From positions 6,096,001 through 6,160,000 of the forward strand of contig SMMW01000585.1 in assembly GCA_004794655.1 (NCBI GenBank): 64,000 bases of DNA, given 5' to 3'. The stretch comes from Marisa cornuarietis (lineage: Eukaryota > Mollusca > Gastropoda > Architaenioglossa > Ampullariidae). The notes beneath the pieces are model-generated. The model ran no database searches, had not been told where the DNA came from, and saw only the letters and a program-made list of their open reading frames with translations. Both the position numbers and the translations under genes were made by a program. Position 1 is the stretch's first letter; every line of letters begins with the position of its first letter. Shown piece by piece: positions 17,266-31,100 of this stretch.

Positions 17266-17904
17266 GTCTCTATTGGCCCAAATCTCTACTGATCGGCATT
17301 CCTCACAGACTACACAATGGCTTTCCTAGCTGTAGATCTGAACTGTAACAACTCACAATTTTGGTCTACATAGAGGATGTAATAGAGCAACAATTCAAGC
17401 CTTCCACTAATGTCAATGACTGGATTTTAAGTCTTATCCTTTGTGTTATTTTTTTCGCTGTTTGCTGACAAATATTGTACTGTGTCCGTCTGTGTGTTAT
17501 GTGTCTTACTTTATGTATTACTCTTTCTCTTGCATAGTACATTGAGCCTTCTGTTAAGTCAGGAAATGCACTTTGTAAATTCCCGTTATTAGTAGTAGTA
17601 TTAACATCCAAGCTGAATCTCCCATTTTGGAGAAAACTGACACTGGCAGACAAGAACATATAAGAGGCCTGTAGATGGTGCTCAGTACCAGCATGAACAG
17701 TACATAAACTGGACTGCAAGTGATTCGTTGAGAACTTTGGCAAGTGGTAGGTCACTGTGTCTTGGCAAACAATCTGACAGCCAAAAATCAGAACCACAAC
17801 AAGTCGAAGGTAGACTGTGCTGAAATTCTGAAGGTATACTTGCCAAATGCATAATGCTTGGTTATATTATATTTCCTTCTTTTTATTTCTTTTTTTCTTT
17901 TTGT

Positions 17905-18000
17905 CTTAGAGCCAATAAAATGAAAACACAATAGACCATAAGGCATAAGTTTCTGTACCTCTGTCAACACAAGAGCTCACATCATCTGCTTGTCCTTTGT
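17905..18000 (-). repeat. Unclassified dispersed repeat, second copy
   Basis: The reverse complement matches 7008-7100 over about 95 bp, including the translated string LTEVQ.L..YGLLCF.FIGSK. The antisense ORF through 17366-17970 includes this block but is broken and has no recognisable domain beyond it. Confidence 0.5.
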
Positions 18001-18284
18001 ATTGATAGTGAAGCTCATTCAAGGGGTCGTTCCTGACGTTAACAAAAACAATTTTTGTCTACCAGTCCTCCATTCTGTATACTGCTCATATATCAGCTGA
18101 AAGTCTTACAAACACTGCAGTTCTGTATTAACTCTCATGAAAAACAATAGATATGTATCACCAGTGTCAAGTATTTCTGTTGACAAAATGTTCTTTAAAG
18201 CATGTAAGAATACTTTTTTAAGTCAGATATTTTACAAAATGTAACATGAAGAAAAAAAAAACCTGACGTAAAACATCCTAGTGA

Positions 18285-18475
18285 GGGAAGAAGAAATTGC
18301 TTACGCTGAGCCAGCAACTAAAGCTATATCACGGAAAGGCAGCCAGCCCCGTAAACAGATGCCACAAGCAAAGAAAGAGCAGTGTGCCCGAGATGACAGC
18401 TGAACCCAGGACAGCCAACCTTCACTGTATTGGTGACAGGCGCTAACCATTACGCCACTAGGCTGCCCCTCCTAG
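18285..18475 (-). repeat. tRNA-derived SINE, family B
   Basis: On the - strand it starts GGCAGCCTAGTGGCGTAATGG, with an A-box-like TAGTGGCGTAATGGTTAG, and about 45 bp later a B-box-like GGGTTCAGCTGTC, the layout of a tRNA-headed SINE. The body differs from family A. It lies just downstream of the C2CD5 stop codon, possibly within its 3' UTR. Confidence 0.6.
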
Positions 18476-18567
18476 CAAGGGAAACAGATGTGTCGTTATT
18501 AAGACAGCACAATTAAATTGACTGCCTTTTATACACTACACCTGGGACTTAAAGTAGGCACCTTAAT

Positions 18568-21500
18568 CTAACTGCTCGCTTCTGCATAAGATTGAGTGAC
18601 AATGTTAGGGGTGTTGAGTGAGGATGGAAAGTCAACCTGCACTGGTTCACAGTCATAATTGATCTGAACGGCATCTCCACACACATTAATGAGGCATTGG
18701 GCCTGAAAAAAAAGGACATAACATGTATGAGTTCATGCATAATATTTTTATAGTTTATAACAATCACACAACCAAAGAAATCTTCATTGTTAAAAAAAAA
18801 TGCATGCTAAGATTGTGGGTTGTTTACATCTAAGAGTTTGCATCACTTTGTAATAAACTACATTTTTGCGAGGTCCCAAGATTAGTATCATCATTAAAAA
18901 AAAAAGAAAAGAAAAAGACACTGAGAAAGACAAAGAGAGAGAGACAGAAATCTAGACAACACATATTTTCTCCCCCCATGTTCCAGTATCACTAACCTGT
19001 TAAAGTCTTTAAAAAAAAACTAAAATGACTAAAAACACTTTCAAGCCCAAATTGTCAACATGTTCCAATGACAGCCACTTTTGTTTAAAAATTTTCTGTT
19101 TGCATTGTCTTTATTATACAGCCAATTGAAATCAGTATCTGCTAGAAAATTATTCCATTTTTCTTTTCCATTTCACAAATCTAACATGGTAAAATCCCTT
19201 TAATCATATGACAGCGAACAAAATCCTCTACAAATAAAAACCTTAAGGATTAAAAGGACTATCTGAAGACTTTTTAGGTAAATGGATTGATGATGTAAGC
19301 AAGATTTCCTTTTCAGATAAAAAGAGAAAAAAGAAAGAAAAGAAGAAAGCGTAACAGTAAAATTTCTTAGTTTGGAGAAAAACTACAAGTGTTTTTGAAT
19401 GGAAAAGAAAATGGCAGATAACCTATATCCTACCTGGTTTTTGTGAAGATTGCTAAATAAAACACAGTGACTCATTTGATAGCCAACCAAAGCATTACCC
19501 CCAAGGGCAGAAACATGGCCTCTCACAATTGCAAGAACCTCGCCTATAAAACGCTGCATAAAGCCTCCAAGGCCTCCACACTGTTTAGAAAGAAATGCAG
19601 GAAACAACTTTTTGTTACATCTTTAAACATTTGACACAATGTTCCACATATCCACAATTATGAGCTAAATCAAACAACAATTTTGCAGCTACCAGTGACA
19701 AGACTGTTTTACTAAAGGCCAACAGGAGGTGAGTGCAAAATTAAGCACGATTGCTCTGTACATCGACACAGTTTATTTATATGCATAAATTTCTGACAGC
19801 CAGCGCCAATATGATCAATGTGAAGAATCTAAGTATGCCTTCATTACCTCCTTAACAGAGGTACTTTCCCTGATCAGGAAGAAGTTATAGTTCCCCAAGT
19901 ACTTGACAATTTGTCCTCCAATCACTGTAGGTAATGGGGTGATCTCCACTCCAACACGTTGTTTGACTGTGTTCTATGACAAAGATAACGCACATAAAAA
20001 TCCATTCACAATTATTAAGAAATGAGAGAAACATTTAGCAAAATTTTTTCTACGAGTATATTTTGATTTGTAGAGGAAAAACATTTTTTCCATCTAGCTT
20101 TCAAACCAAACAAACAAAGGACTGTCACAAAAACTCTGGAGAAGAAAACAGAGAAAAATGATTCAAAAAAGAAGGGAATAAAACTTCTTTAACCTGCTGT
20201 AATGGCTTTTTCCTTTCTTCTGACTTGCTCAATTTGCTAACTGTGTGAAAGCAAGAAATGTTGACCATTTGTTACACAAGTAGAGGAATAAACTAGATGC
20301 ATCTTTTTATATTTAGATTTATGTATATTATACCATGCAAGAACAATACAACATTCTGCATATGATATAATTATGTAACACGATGAATAGAACTAAATTT
20401 TGCACCAAATGGATATGTTACATATACAGCAGGATCATTCCTATGCCATTTAGATGTGCTGCTGGAGTGCATACAAAAAATTGTGCTGATTGGAATTAAA
20501 GCCTGGCTTAAGCAGTTTTATTTTACTTAAAATAATTCTAAAAAATTCTTAAACTTTGCTGTACACAGTATTTCTACAAAGCTGATTATCTAAATATATT
20601 TAGGGCTTAAATGTTTCAGATTAGAAATGCGTTGCGCAAGTGGCCCCAGAACTGTAAATATGACAAATTTACCTGATTACTGGGATATAAAACTGTACAA
20701 AACAGGATACATTTTACTCTGTATTTTGCTGCATTTTGTTGCTGGCTGTTGTATTAATCAACTCTATTTTACTTTGTATTGCTGCATTGACCAAGCCCAA
20801 TGCAAACAGAATCAGACCATTAAAACAAAACAAACAATGAGGAAACTATACTATTAATATTTTCCTATTGAGCACATAGCAAACATCTGTCTCTCTTTCT
20901 CTCTCACACACACACATCTATACACACACATACACACGCATCAATTGATGTGAATGTATAAATGTGTGTGTGTGTGTGTGTTATTAAAATATTTTACCTA
21001 TATTTTATGTATACCTATATTTTACCTATAGGGTTGCAAGATGTAAGGTGTGGTCCTGATGATATTTCTGTTGAGGAAGATACTTTGGCTGCTGCAGCAG
21101 GTGCAACTTCGCCATCTACCTCTAGATTGAACATCATATCATCTGTCTGTCCAGCTGCCTGAGCTGTCAATGAAAATAGCCGTTTTATTGCACACATTCA
21201 AACTTTGAAATTCTCTGTTGACTGAAACGCATGTTTTTGCAGTCTGATGCAAAAATATTTTCTGCATCAAAAGACTCCATGAGAGGACCTCTAGTAGATG
21301 ACAAATCCACCTTACACTCTACAACTATTACCTCTATATGGATATAGGTAATTCAGGAATAACTACTCGAATTTTCTCCCCCTTTTTAAATTAAAAAAAC
21401 CCCAGAAAAATCTTCTCACTAACATTTCTGGACAAGTTTAGAGAGTTTGAGAAATGTCATTCACAAAATCTTCTTAATATAAGAAATAAAGCATAAAATG

Positions 21501-24500
21501 CTGCTAATCAATTATATCATCGTTTAGTTTCACCATTCAGGGCACAACAGGTAAAAGAAATGTTTGTGAATTACTACGTAACAGCTGATGTCTACAGAAT
21601 TTAATACCAGCAGTTACAACAGTACCTGCAATGGGATGTTTCATATTTGCAGAAAGAGTTAGCAGTGTATTCTGAGGCTGTGGATCTCCAACACCCAAAC
21701 AGCAGCCTGTAACTGCAACCTGTAATATATATAGAATAACATATTTACAAGTGTAATAGCAACCTGGATCTGTTTTGACTGCAATTGTTATGGCAAGGAC
21801 TTTGAAGTCAGAGGCTGGTTTTGAGGACTTTACACATATTAAAAGGGAGGACTGTAGGGCACCTTGTATTAGGATACGACAAATTGATTCAGATTTTATC
21901 AGGTAATGATTAAAATTTAATATATTTATCAAGCATAGTCATTATCTTTTATACTGAAGTAATTAAAAGCCACAAAACTTAGCGCATCAAATGATGTATA
22001 CTTGTAAACACGTCCCCTCCATTTATCCATGTCAACAGTAAGCATGTGAATGTGCTAATGTTAGGACGACATAAGCTTATTACCCACCTGTACTTCATCT
22101 TCATCAGGGACCTCCATAGTGAAATTAAGATCTGTCAAAACACACGGTGCTAATCGACGAAGCTTAAAGTACATTCTCTGCAAAAAATGTAATAACACTT
22201 TGTCTCAGAAGTGCTTCACCATCAGCTGATAGGAAGTCATGATACCTGAGTGTATGTATATGCACATGCATATGCTAACTTTTATGTGTGTGCATAAGTG
22301 TGTGAAAAAGCGAGAGAGAGAAGTGAAAGAAAAAAAATGTGAATCATCATAATTCACCAGTCAAAACAAATCCCCAAAAACGTAGGCTGAAGTATTGTCC
22401 TTTTATCCCTTGATTGCATTGTCCAAGAAACATCTGAAGCTACAGCTAGACAGAAAACTGGTCTGAATAAACTGGTGTTTATTTGTTCTGCAGTTCATAT
22501 CATATTGATTAGCACTCAAAGCATAAGCTTAATGTTGTGGTAGAGCACTATACTAGTGTACTATATAATCATCATCACCATTATCTAATTAAAACCTGCT
22601 GACCCATAGCATGGAATATGTTACGTCATGCTTATTCTTTGCAAAAATAAGGAATCTTGAATCTAGAAGTCCTTAAAGCATTTACCCTCAGAAGCATCTC
22701 AAAGATATCACCAAACTCTAGTTTACTGTTGATATGCGGCAGATATCGGATGACAGCCATCTGGGTAAACATCTGTAAGAAAGCCATCAAACACGCAATA
22801 AATATTTAAATGCAACAATAAATATTTGAATGTGCCAATAAATATTTGATTGTGCCACAAGTATCAGTACACCAAGGCATACTGTTTCTGTCTAAAACAA
22901 AATTATAAATGATATCTAAGCATAATGCTAGTTCTTTTCCCCTTCCAGGAAACTCAATACAATTAGTTTCTATGGATTATGGCTTAATTTGTAGTGCTAT
23001 TAAAGTATGCTATTAAAGTACATAAATTTCTATGCATTGTGAATACCTGTAAATGACCAGTAAGGCGATCTGGAGGAATCCCAGGTGGGTACTGAGTACT
23101 GCACACTTCAAAGCCAGTGGGTGGTACTGAGTCTTGTAGAATTAGTGAGAGAATTTCATCTTTGGGATCATCAATCTGCCCAGAAAAATAGTGACAGTTC
23201 AACACTCATCATGGTTCAAGGACTTTTTTCTGGTGCATGCTCATACTTTAACCAGCAAGAGATTCATCTCTGAATGATATTTCCGTTGACATACAGGTAA
23301 CAGATAACTGGCCACATTAGAAATTAGAAGCAGCTACAAATATAATACAGAATCAAGAATGTGCAAGACCAGTCATTTTTAACCCAGAATCATATCATTC
23401 CTGTTATACTGATCTCCTGTCTGATTCGACTCAACCCTGCAATGACCATATCTGACACAATACCACATCATTCCAACAACAAAAGTCAATTTGACCCAGG
23501 CCCAGGATAAATGAATGCCAAAGCAGAAACATCTGCTTATTGTTAACCGAATGTCTGCATATATACATCATAAAAACCTTCAAACTTAAGAATAAGAATG
23601 GCAAAGGCTTTGAAAAAAATTATAAAGAGAAAATTGTGTTTATGTGTCATTCTGAGACCTGTTCTCTGAATGTGTAGTGCATAGCGGCCATTTCTGTTGA
23701 GCAAGATGGTGGCCGAACTTGTTTAAATAATGCATGGTTCTGTTGGTAATATTTAATGTTAATAACTATTTGTGCTTTGTCATTGGTGATTGATTTATCT
23801 TTAAAGCTTGGGTCAATTTGGTGCTTGGACAATAAAGTTTAACGTAGTCATGGTGGTTGAATTGACTCAGACTAGAGCAATAATGGTTTTGGGTCGAAAT
23901 AACTGGTGACCTAATGAACAACCAGTCTCTTTAAAAATGTATTTATTTTAACAGCCACAAGCAGACTATTTTAAAATGTATTTTTCTTCAACATGCAACT
24001 TTTGCAAGAAAAATTTTGTTTTGGAGAAACAAACTGTCAGTTGTAAGTCAGGTTAGGGAGGAAATTGCAATAAAGATGATGTTTATATGGTGAAGTATGT
24101 CCAAGAAAATGTTTTGGGTCATATCTATGAGATCACAATAAAGAAGGTCTTAATGAAGAGGTTTTACTGTATATAGAAAAGAAAAAGGTGAAAGCAAGAA
24201 AAAAAGCAAAACAAACCTCTAAAACAAAGGTGTCTTTGCTAGTGATGGGCAACTCCAGGTCAGATTGTTCTTCATCACTTTCATCGGTCACTGGAGCATG
24301 AATGCTCTGATCTAGCCCCATCTCCTCCTGCAAGACACAAACTATGTTCATTTTTATCAAAAGTTCTGGGTATATATATTCTGTTTCCACCACCTGTAGA
24401 AGTGAAAAGAAAAGAAACCAAAAAGCTGACAAGACCTTAAAAAGTAGAAAAGATATGCATGCATGAAAATATGTTTGTTTTTATTGTATTGCGGAGCTGT

Positions 24501-27500
24501 TTAAATCATTTACTGAAACAGCCATCATTAGGTGTACTCACAGCCATTTCTAAAGAAAGTCTCTGGCGGTGTTGCTGCACAATACCATTAATGCGAGCCT
24601 GCAGTTCCACAAGATCACGATTCTCCTCTTGTGTGGCAACTTGCACCTACCAATGAATCGTTAAGTCTTTAAAATTTGTCCACAACTCCTCAACTCTGTT
24701 CAATTGCTATGACGGAGACTTTTTCTTGGGAATGGAAGCATGTCATGCTCTATAGTTATGAAGAGAATACTCTAAATGTAGCCAAAATCTTCATGAAATT
24801 TTTGCACAAAAAGAAATGAGTGAAGAAAACAAGACAGAGTAAGAGAGAAACTTCTACTTTGACTTCTTTATTGAGCAAACCCTTTGGTTTATTTAATAAT
24901 AATAATAATAGTGAAGATTTTTATAGCGCATATTCACACTCATAGAGAGCATGCTCTTAGCGCTTAAAACGAGGAAGAGACGTGGACTAAGTAGATACAA
25001 AACAAAGGGGACGAAAGAAAACGACAGTACTGACGATGAAACAGAAAACAAAAGGCATCAAGTAACAAGAACAGAGAAATAAAGTGATTCTGCAAGAAAG
25101 ATGGGTAAAGTAGCAAGAGGGAAGGGGGGGGGGGTTAAGAAGGACTAGCATTGTGTGGACTGTGTTAGGAGTAATGCTCAAGGAAGAAAATAATACGTAG
25201 AAAAAAAAAACAACAATATTTCAAATTACATTACATTTTATTTATTAACATTTTCACATGTCCATATTAATGTTCATGTTTCATTTCTGTTTTTGACTAC
25301 TTGATAAAAATATCTAGAAATAATCTGTTTGATGGTTGCTTCAGAAAGACTCGCATATAACTCCTTTGATGTCCTGCACATACGGTCTTGTAGATTTTAG
25401 CGCAGCAGCGTTTCAGAGAAAAAGATAGAAATTGAAAGAATGATAGAGGCAAGGACTGAGAGACAGAAGAAGCAGAACCAAGAGAAAGAGAGAGAAGGTG
25501 AACAGTTCTGTAAAATTTCAAGTTTTTCTGTCGAACAGTAAACGTTATCATCTTAACATATTATCTTCACATAACATAACTTTCTTGCTAGATACTTAAT
25601 AATAATAATGAAGATTTTTATAGCACATATAGATACTTCAAATATATGTTCAAGCACAGAATAATGTTCAGGCTTATCTCCAGAACATTTTTATCTACTA
25701 AAAAGTGTTGACTGTACCTGGGTTGATAGTTTTGGAAGAGGGGGTTGAGGCATTGGGCTAAGAAAAACACCAGTTCCTGTCTAACAAGTGAAATAAAAGA
25801 CGATCAAAATTGTTTGGAGTTGAATATCTCACTGATGAACAATTTAATACACTGCCATTACCCTCCTCATTATAACTTTCTTTTCTAAGTTCCAATGAAA
25901 AATGTAATAAAAATAGTAATAATTTGAATACATCAATAAAGGATATCAAAACTTCTAAACTATCAAATATGACAGAAAACAAGACAGTCTATAAAAGATG
26001 TTTTTGACCAATTAAAAGATTATACCTCCTTTGTGACTGCATGGCAACTATTTTCAATTATAATTTTTCTATCAAGAATAGGCTTATTGTTTTAATCAGC
26101 TTTTAGTGCAAAGAGTATAAAATATCTGTGTGTTTGCATATTCACAAGCACAACATGTGCAAACATAACTGTGCAAGAAAATATACGTATAGCAGTTTTA
26201 TAAAAAGAAAAGTGGGTTAATGTAATTAGTGCAATTACTTGCTTTAAGTGATGATGATGATTATAAGCCTTTTTTGGCTGAATATTTTGCATAAATAAAA
26301 AAAATATACATATATTTTTGTGATGTTTACTTACAGCAAGTGCTGTAATCATGGTCTCACCAAGGCAGATTTGTATTTTTAGTCCAAACAAGGAATTAAG
26401 ACCCCGCATCTGTGCAAGGAGACCAAAGATCATTATAGAATAATAAATACAAAACTGTTTCACAAAAACCCTAAGCTTTGAAATCAAATTAAAAAACAGC
26501 TTGCCAAACTAGTGGAAAAGCAAATATCACTAGAAAATCTGCATTTCTAAATTAGTACATTAATTCACAAACAAACAAAATGCAAATAGTAAAAACAATG
26601 ACCACCTCAAACCTGGAGAAGTTAAATGAAATTCTGCTTTGATGTTTTCTCAGTTTTTTACAAAATCAAGATTACAATATATGATGAACTCGTTTTACCT
26701 TCAGCTTGTTGATGAGCTGACTGTGAAGTTCATATTCCAAAAAGGGTAAACTCTAGGAAAAATAAAAGAATCATTGAACACTACAAGTGAACATTAAATG
26801 ACACTGACATCACAATGAAATTTTACCTTATAGAACTGTTTAGCTCTTATATCACTCATGCATTAAAATTTAACCTAAACAATAAACTAAAATGTTCATC
26901 AAAAAAAGAAAAATCCCCACCACTTAAATTATCCACTCACATCACTGACATCTTTTGCAGTGGCCTCTGATCCTTTGCCTTTACTCTTTGCCCTGCACAC
27001 TCTGGTAAAAATACAGCAGAGATGATAAAATAATTACAGAAACTTTAATTATTGCAATAATATGCGATGATCTTGATAAAGCAGCAAACAGATCTGTAAA
27101 AATCACATTAAACACCTTACAGAATTTCCTACGAGAGCAAAATTTTACCTGGCTTGAACCAAAGAACCATGGCTCACTACAGGAATTTCCTTTGGAGGGT
27201 CAATAGTAGTGAAGAGAATATCGGGTACTCGTTTCTTCCTGTGATATTGATCAAAAATTCATTTAATCAAGAATTCAAAGTGAAGTAAAATGAAATGAAA
27301 CATGATGGGTTTTGTAACAGATGATGTTTTTACAAAAAGAATCTGTAGACAAATCAATATACCAAATGTCCATCATTCATCGATCCACTAAATCTCAATT
27401 GGATGCTACAACACAGCTGCATTAATTGCTAGGAATAAAAACTTAGATCTTCCAGAAATTCAGTAAACAAATTCAGCAAGAACAGACTTTCAGTAAGTCA

Positions 27501-28063
27501 TACTATGCTACAATTATCAAAATCTGAAGAATCAGTAATTGTCATTTGCCAACACTAAATTTTCACTTCAGAACACCACACTGGTATATAGCATCACATA
27601 TGTACTTACTTAAAATTGTTACCTACATGCTGATGTACATATCATCACATGTCTTTAAATGTTACCTATATGCTGATGTACACCATACAAAAACTAGCAC
27701 CCTTGTACTTTTACCACCATACACAAAGGTATACAATGACATACACACCAACAGATAATAATATGTATGCATATAGATGCATGCACAAGTGTGCACACAC
27801 ACACACAGAGGAGTTTCAGTTTACATAATGTAGTCAAGACATGATGAGATGCCATCTTTGTATTTAAAGCTGACCAGTATCTAACCCTTCTTTGATGAAA
27901 CAGCCCTCATGGTAATGGTTACCTTGATATCTACTGACTTTAAGACCAAGCATAAACACATTCAATCAGCACACCAGTCACACATTTTGGACCAAAATGA
28001 TGTCTAAGGAGATCATGATCTTTTCTAAATACATCATGTCAAAATTCTTCTATACTCACTCAG

Positions 28064-28104
<41 letters not shown>

Positions 28105-31100
28105 TGCTCTAAAAGCATCTAATTGCTTCACCTACTTGCAGATGGTGCACAGCGTGAGGTTGATGGGAAAGGGCAGACTGTGTGTATGATAAGGAATATG
28201 GCACACCGAGCATTTAGTAGACAGCTTCTCAGGCCTGGAATACAAACAGCAGTTGCTCTAATAAGTATTTAGTTGCTCCCCAGGATGTGTCAAGTGAGTT
28301 TCACTACATTTATGGGTTACTTTTAAGATTTAACAGCTGCTTCAAATTTATACAAGACACTGGATAGGTCAATCCATTATTGACTGAACCCTTTTGTGTG
28401 CAAAAACGTAGACACATGCGTTCTCTTTCAGAAATATGCTCATCCATGCATGCAAGCTCTCTCTCTCTTGCAAACACACATACACATACATAAATATGCA
28501 TGCTCACACACATAAACACAAAAGATGTGGTCTTACTGGGGATCATGTTTAAAAACCATGTAATCTCGCTCACCCTTCACTTGCAGCCAGTAACTTAATC
28601 TGAGCCAACTGATTTGCCAGTGCAATATCCACTGTCAGTCTTCTTTCTTTGTCTTTTTCTCGCTCACTACTCTGCTGCCGGTCTACCGATGGCACAGCAG
28701 CATTAGGTACAATCAAAGCAGGGGCCTGAAGCAAATGGCTACTTTGCCCAACTTGCCCACTGTGCCCAATGTCAAATGAAATTCTGGCTGCTGTGCCACT
28801 TGCTGACAGAATTATGATCTCATCACTGCAAACAAAAGCAAATAAATAAATAAATATATTAAAACATGACTTACTGTATAAAACATTATATCAAATGAGA
28901 CAAGGTGAAAGAAATTTGTTGATCTTAGATATGTTTATCAGCTTGTTTAATTTAATGAAACACAAAATAATACAAATATGAAAAGTGAGCAGAGCCCTTT
29001 CCACAAAAATTCATTTTACAGAAGTGAGAACCCACCCCCCAAAAAAAACTTTCAACACTTCTGCCTCAACTACTGAAAAAGAGTTTGTATTTGTTTCACA
29101 AACAAAATGATCTATGTTAAAGCTCGATTCTTGACAACCAAGAAATAAGGTCTTCTTCAAGCAGTACACAATTTCTCATGCTAACCAAATTGTGGTCTGT
29201 TCTGAGTAGCCTAGCACTGCATGGCAGTTCATAGACCGAGCATGGGAGCGAATCTCTGTCCGGATTTCATTCCACCACATATCCCTGGTCTCTGGCTCCT
29301 CTGTGGAAACATCAGTGATAACAGAATGAAATCACTTCCTTTGCAATTGCTATTTGTCTCAGAATCGCATAAAACTCTAAAACTTTACTAACTCTTCGCT
29401 TTACAAAACTTTACATCACATTAAGTATAAATATATTTGTAGGTGATCACAAAATCCTTGGAGTTTCTAAATTATAACTATATCATAATCATAATATATA
29501 TATATATATATATATAACTATTTCTAAAGTAAAAGCTATGGCTGATGATTGTTTGACATAACAATAGTGTGACTTTTGAGGGCTTCAGGAGAAATATAAA
29601 TTGAGAAAAATCATCCTTTACCTGGATTATCTATCTTGTCCAAAAGTTTCACTGAGCGAGCAGACACCATACTACCAAGGCTGACAATAAAACCAGGTGG
29701 GTACGACCGCATTGTGAAGAAAGGATATTCCTGAAATTGTGATGACTTTACAAAACACAGTTACTGCTTGAACATGCCAAAAGATGTCTACAGGCTTGTA
29801 CAGTTCTATAACTGTGGATTTTTCTGTGATATTCAAATGGTTTTGAATATTTACTAAGCAGAATATTTCCTGGCATTCTCAACTTGCTGTTTTATAGCCA
29901 AGGAATAACAACATCCCCCCTTCCCCAGAAAAAAGGTCAAAGCTTACCAAGAGATCAATATTTTGTTGGTTAATAGCATTGCATGGAGGTGGAGCACGAG
30001 GGGTACCCCCCATGTTGATTCCACTACTGTAGCTTCCTGTCAAGCTGTTAGCTGCAACATCATCACAAATGAACACAGGTAAATAGTCTCAGGTAAGAAT
30101 AGACTGCTTATCAGATACCAATGAAGTTCAAGGTAAGAGTAGAGTGATTTAATTTCCAAATGCCACCCAGCAGTAGGGTGACAGACTGATTAGCTCATGA
30201 GCTAACATGAGTAACTATGGCTCACTGTCAGCTGAATGGTAGAAAGGAAGTGAAAAGGAGTATCATGAAACATCAGGTCAAAAGTATTAACATGACCAAT
30301 GGATGAACAAACAACATAACAGGGAATAGAATTCTTGGTCTTCTATATCATATACAGTAAAAGTAATCACTCAACATCATTGTTAGGTTCTCAGAAACTG
30401 CAACTTTTAAGTTACGTGACATATAACAAAACCAATTTTACCACTCATGTAAGCAAGAGTTAAGTTCCCAATGTATATTTCATGTCACATCATCAAACTT
30501 CTAAATAATGACCGAAAACATGTGAGAGGAATCTGCAGCACCCAGTGAAAACCCACACAGACCAGGAGCAGTCGTTATGAAGAGAGGGTAAGTTGTTGCC
30601 CTGGGGCAACATGGGTATAATCAAAGACAAGCATCTAAATCGAAATTATGAAGCGGTGTCAAACCTCTGCTGATGTTGTTTTACCTTTGAAGCTGCAGTT
30701 AAAAAGCAGAGGCAAATGTGTCCTGGGGTAAAGAAACATGAAATAGTGTCTGAAAGGTCTTGACACTGCTTTATAGGTTTAGAAGCAAGGCAAATAAGCT
30801 TGAGTTCCCCAGCGTAACATGCTCACTTCATAACTACGACCCATGTGAAGAACTCACAAACTCCACAGTGATATATTGGTTCTGGCCAGGAAATGATATT
30901 TTTCCCTCATCAATGTTACAAAAATGCATGTTAAATGAAACAATGTTAAGTGAGGAATTACTTTAATGGGCTGATGTATTCTTTATATATATATATATAT
31001 CTCTAAAATACCAATTATATAAACTGCACAGACTGTTTCTTTATATTCATTTCTTATATTTCTTTCTCCTGCAACACCTGCTATTATTATGAACTCAATG

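Noticed and set aside
17366..17797. 143-aa antisense ORF
   Set aside because: No known domain; it crosses repeat-derived sequence including a LINE-tail-like segment, and codon pattern is not protein-like.
18285..18475. Possible true tRNA gene
   Set aside because: The tRNA-like boxes lack a complete cloverleaf and continue into a SINE body.
20880..20985. CA/TG runs resembling a regular array
   Set aside because: Simple sequence, not a CRISPR-like or satellite array.
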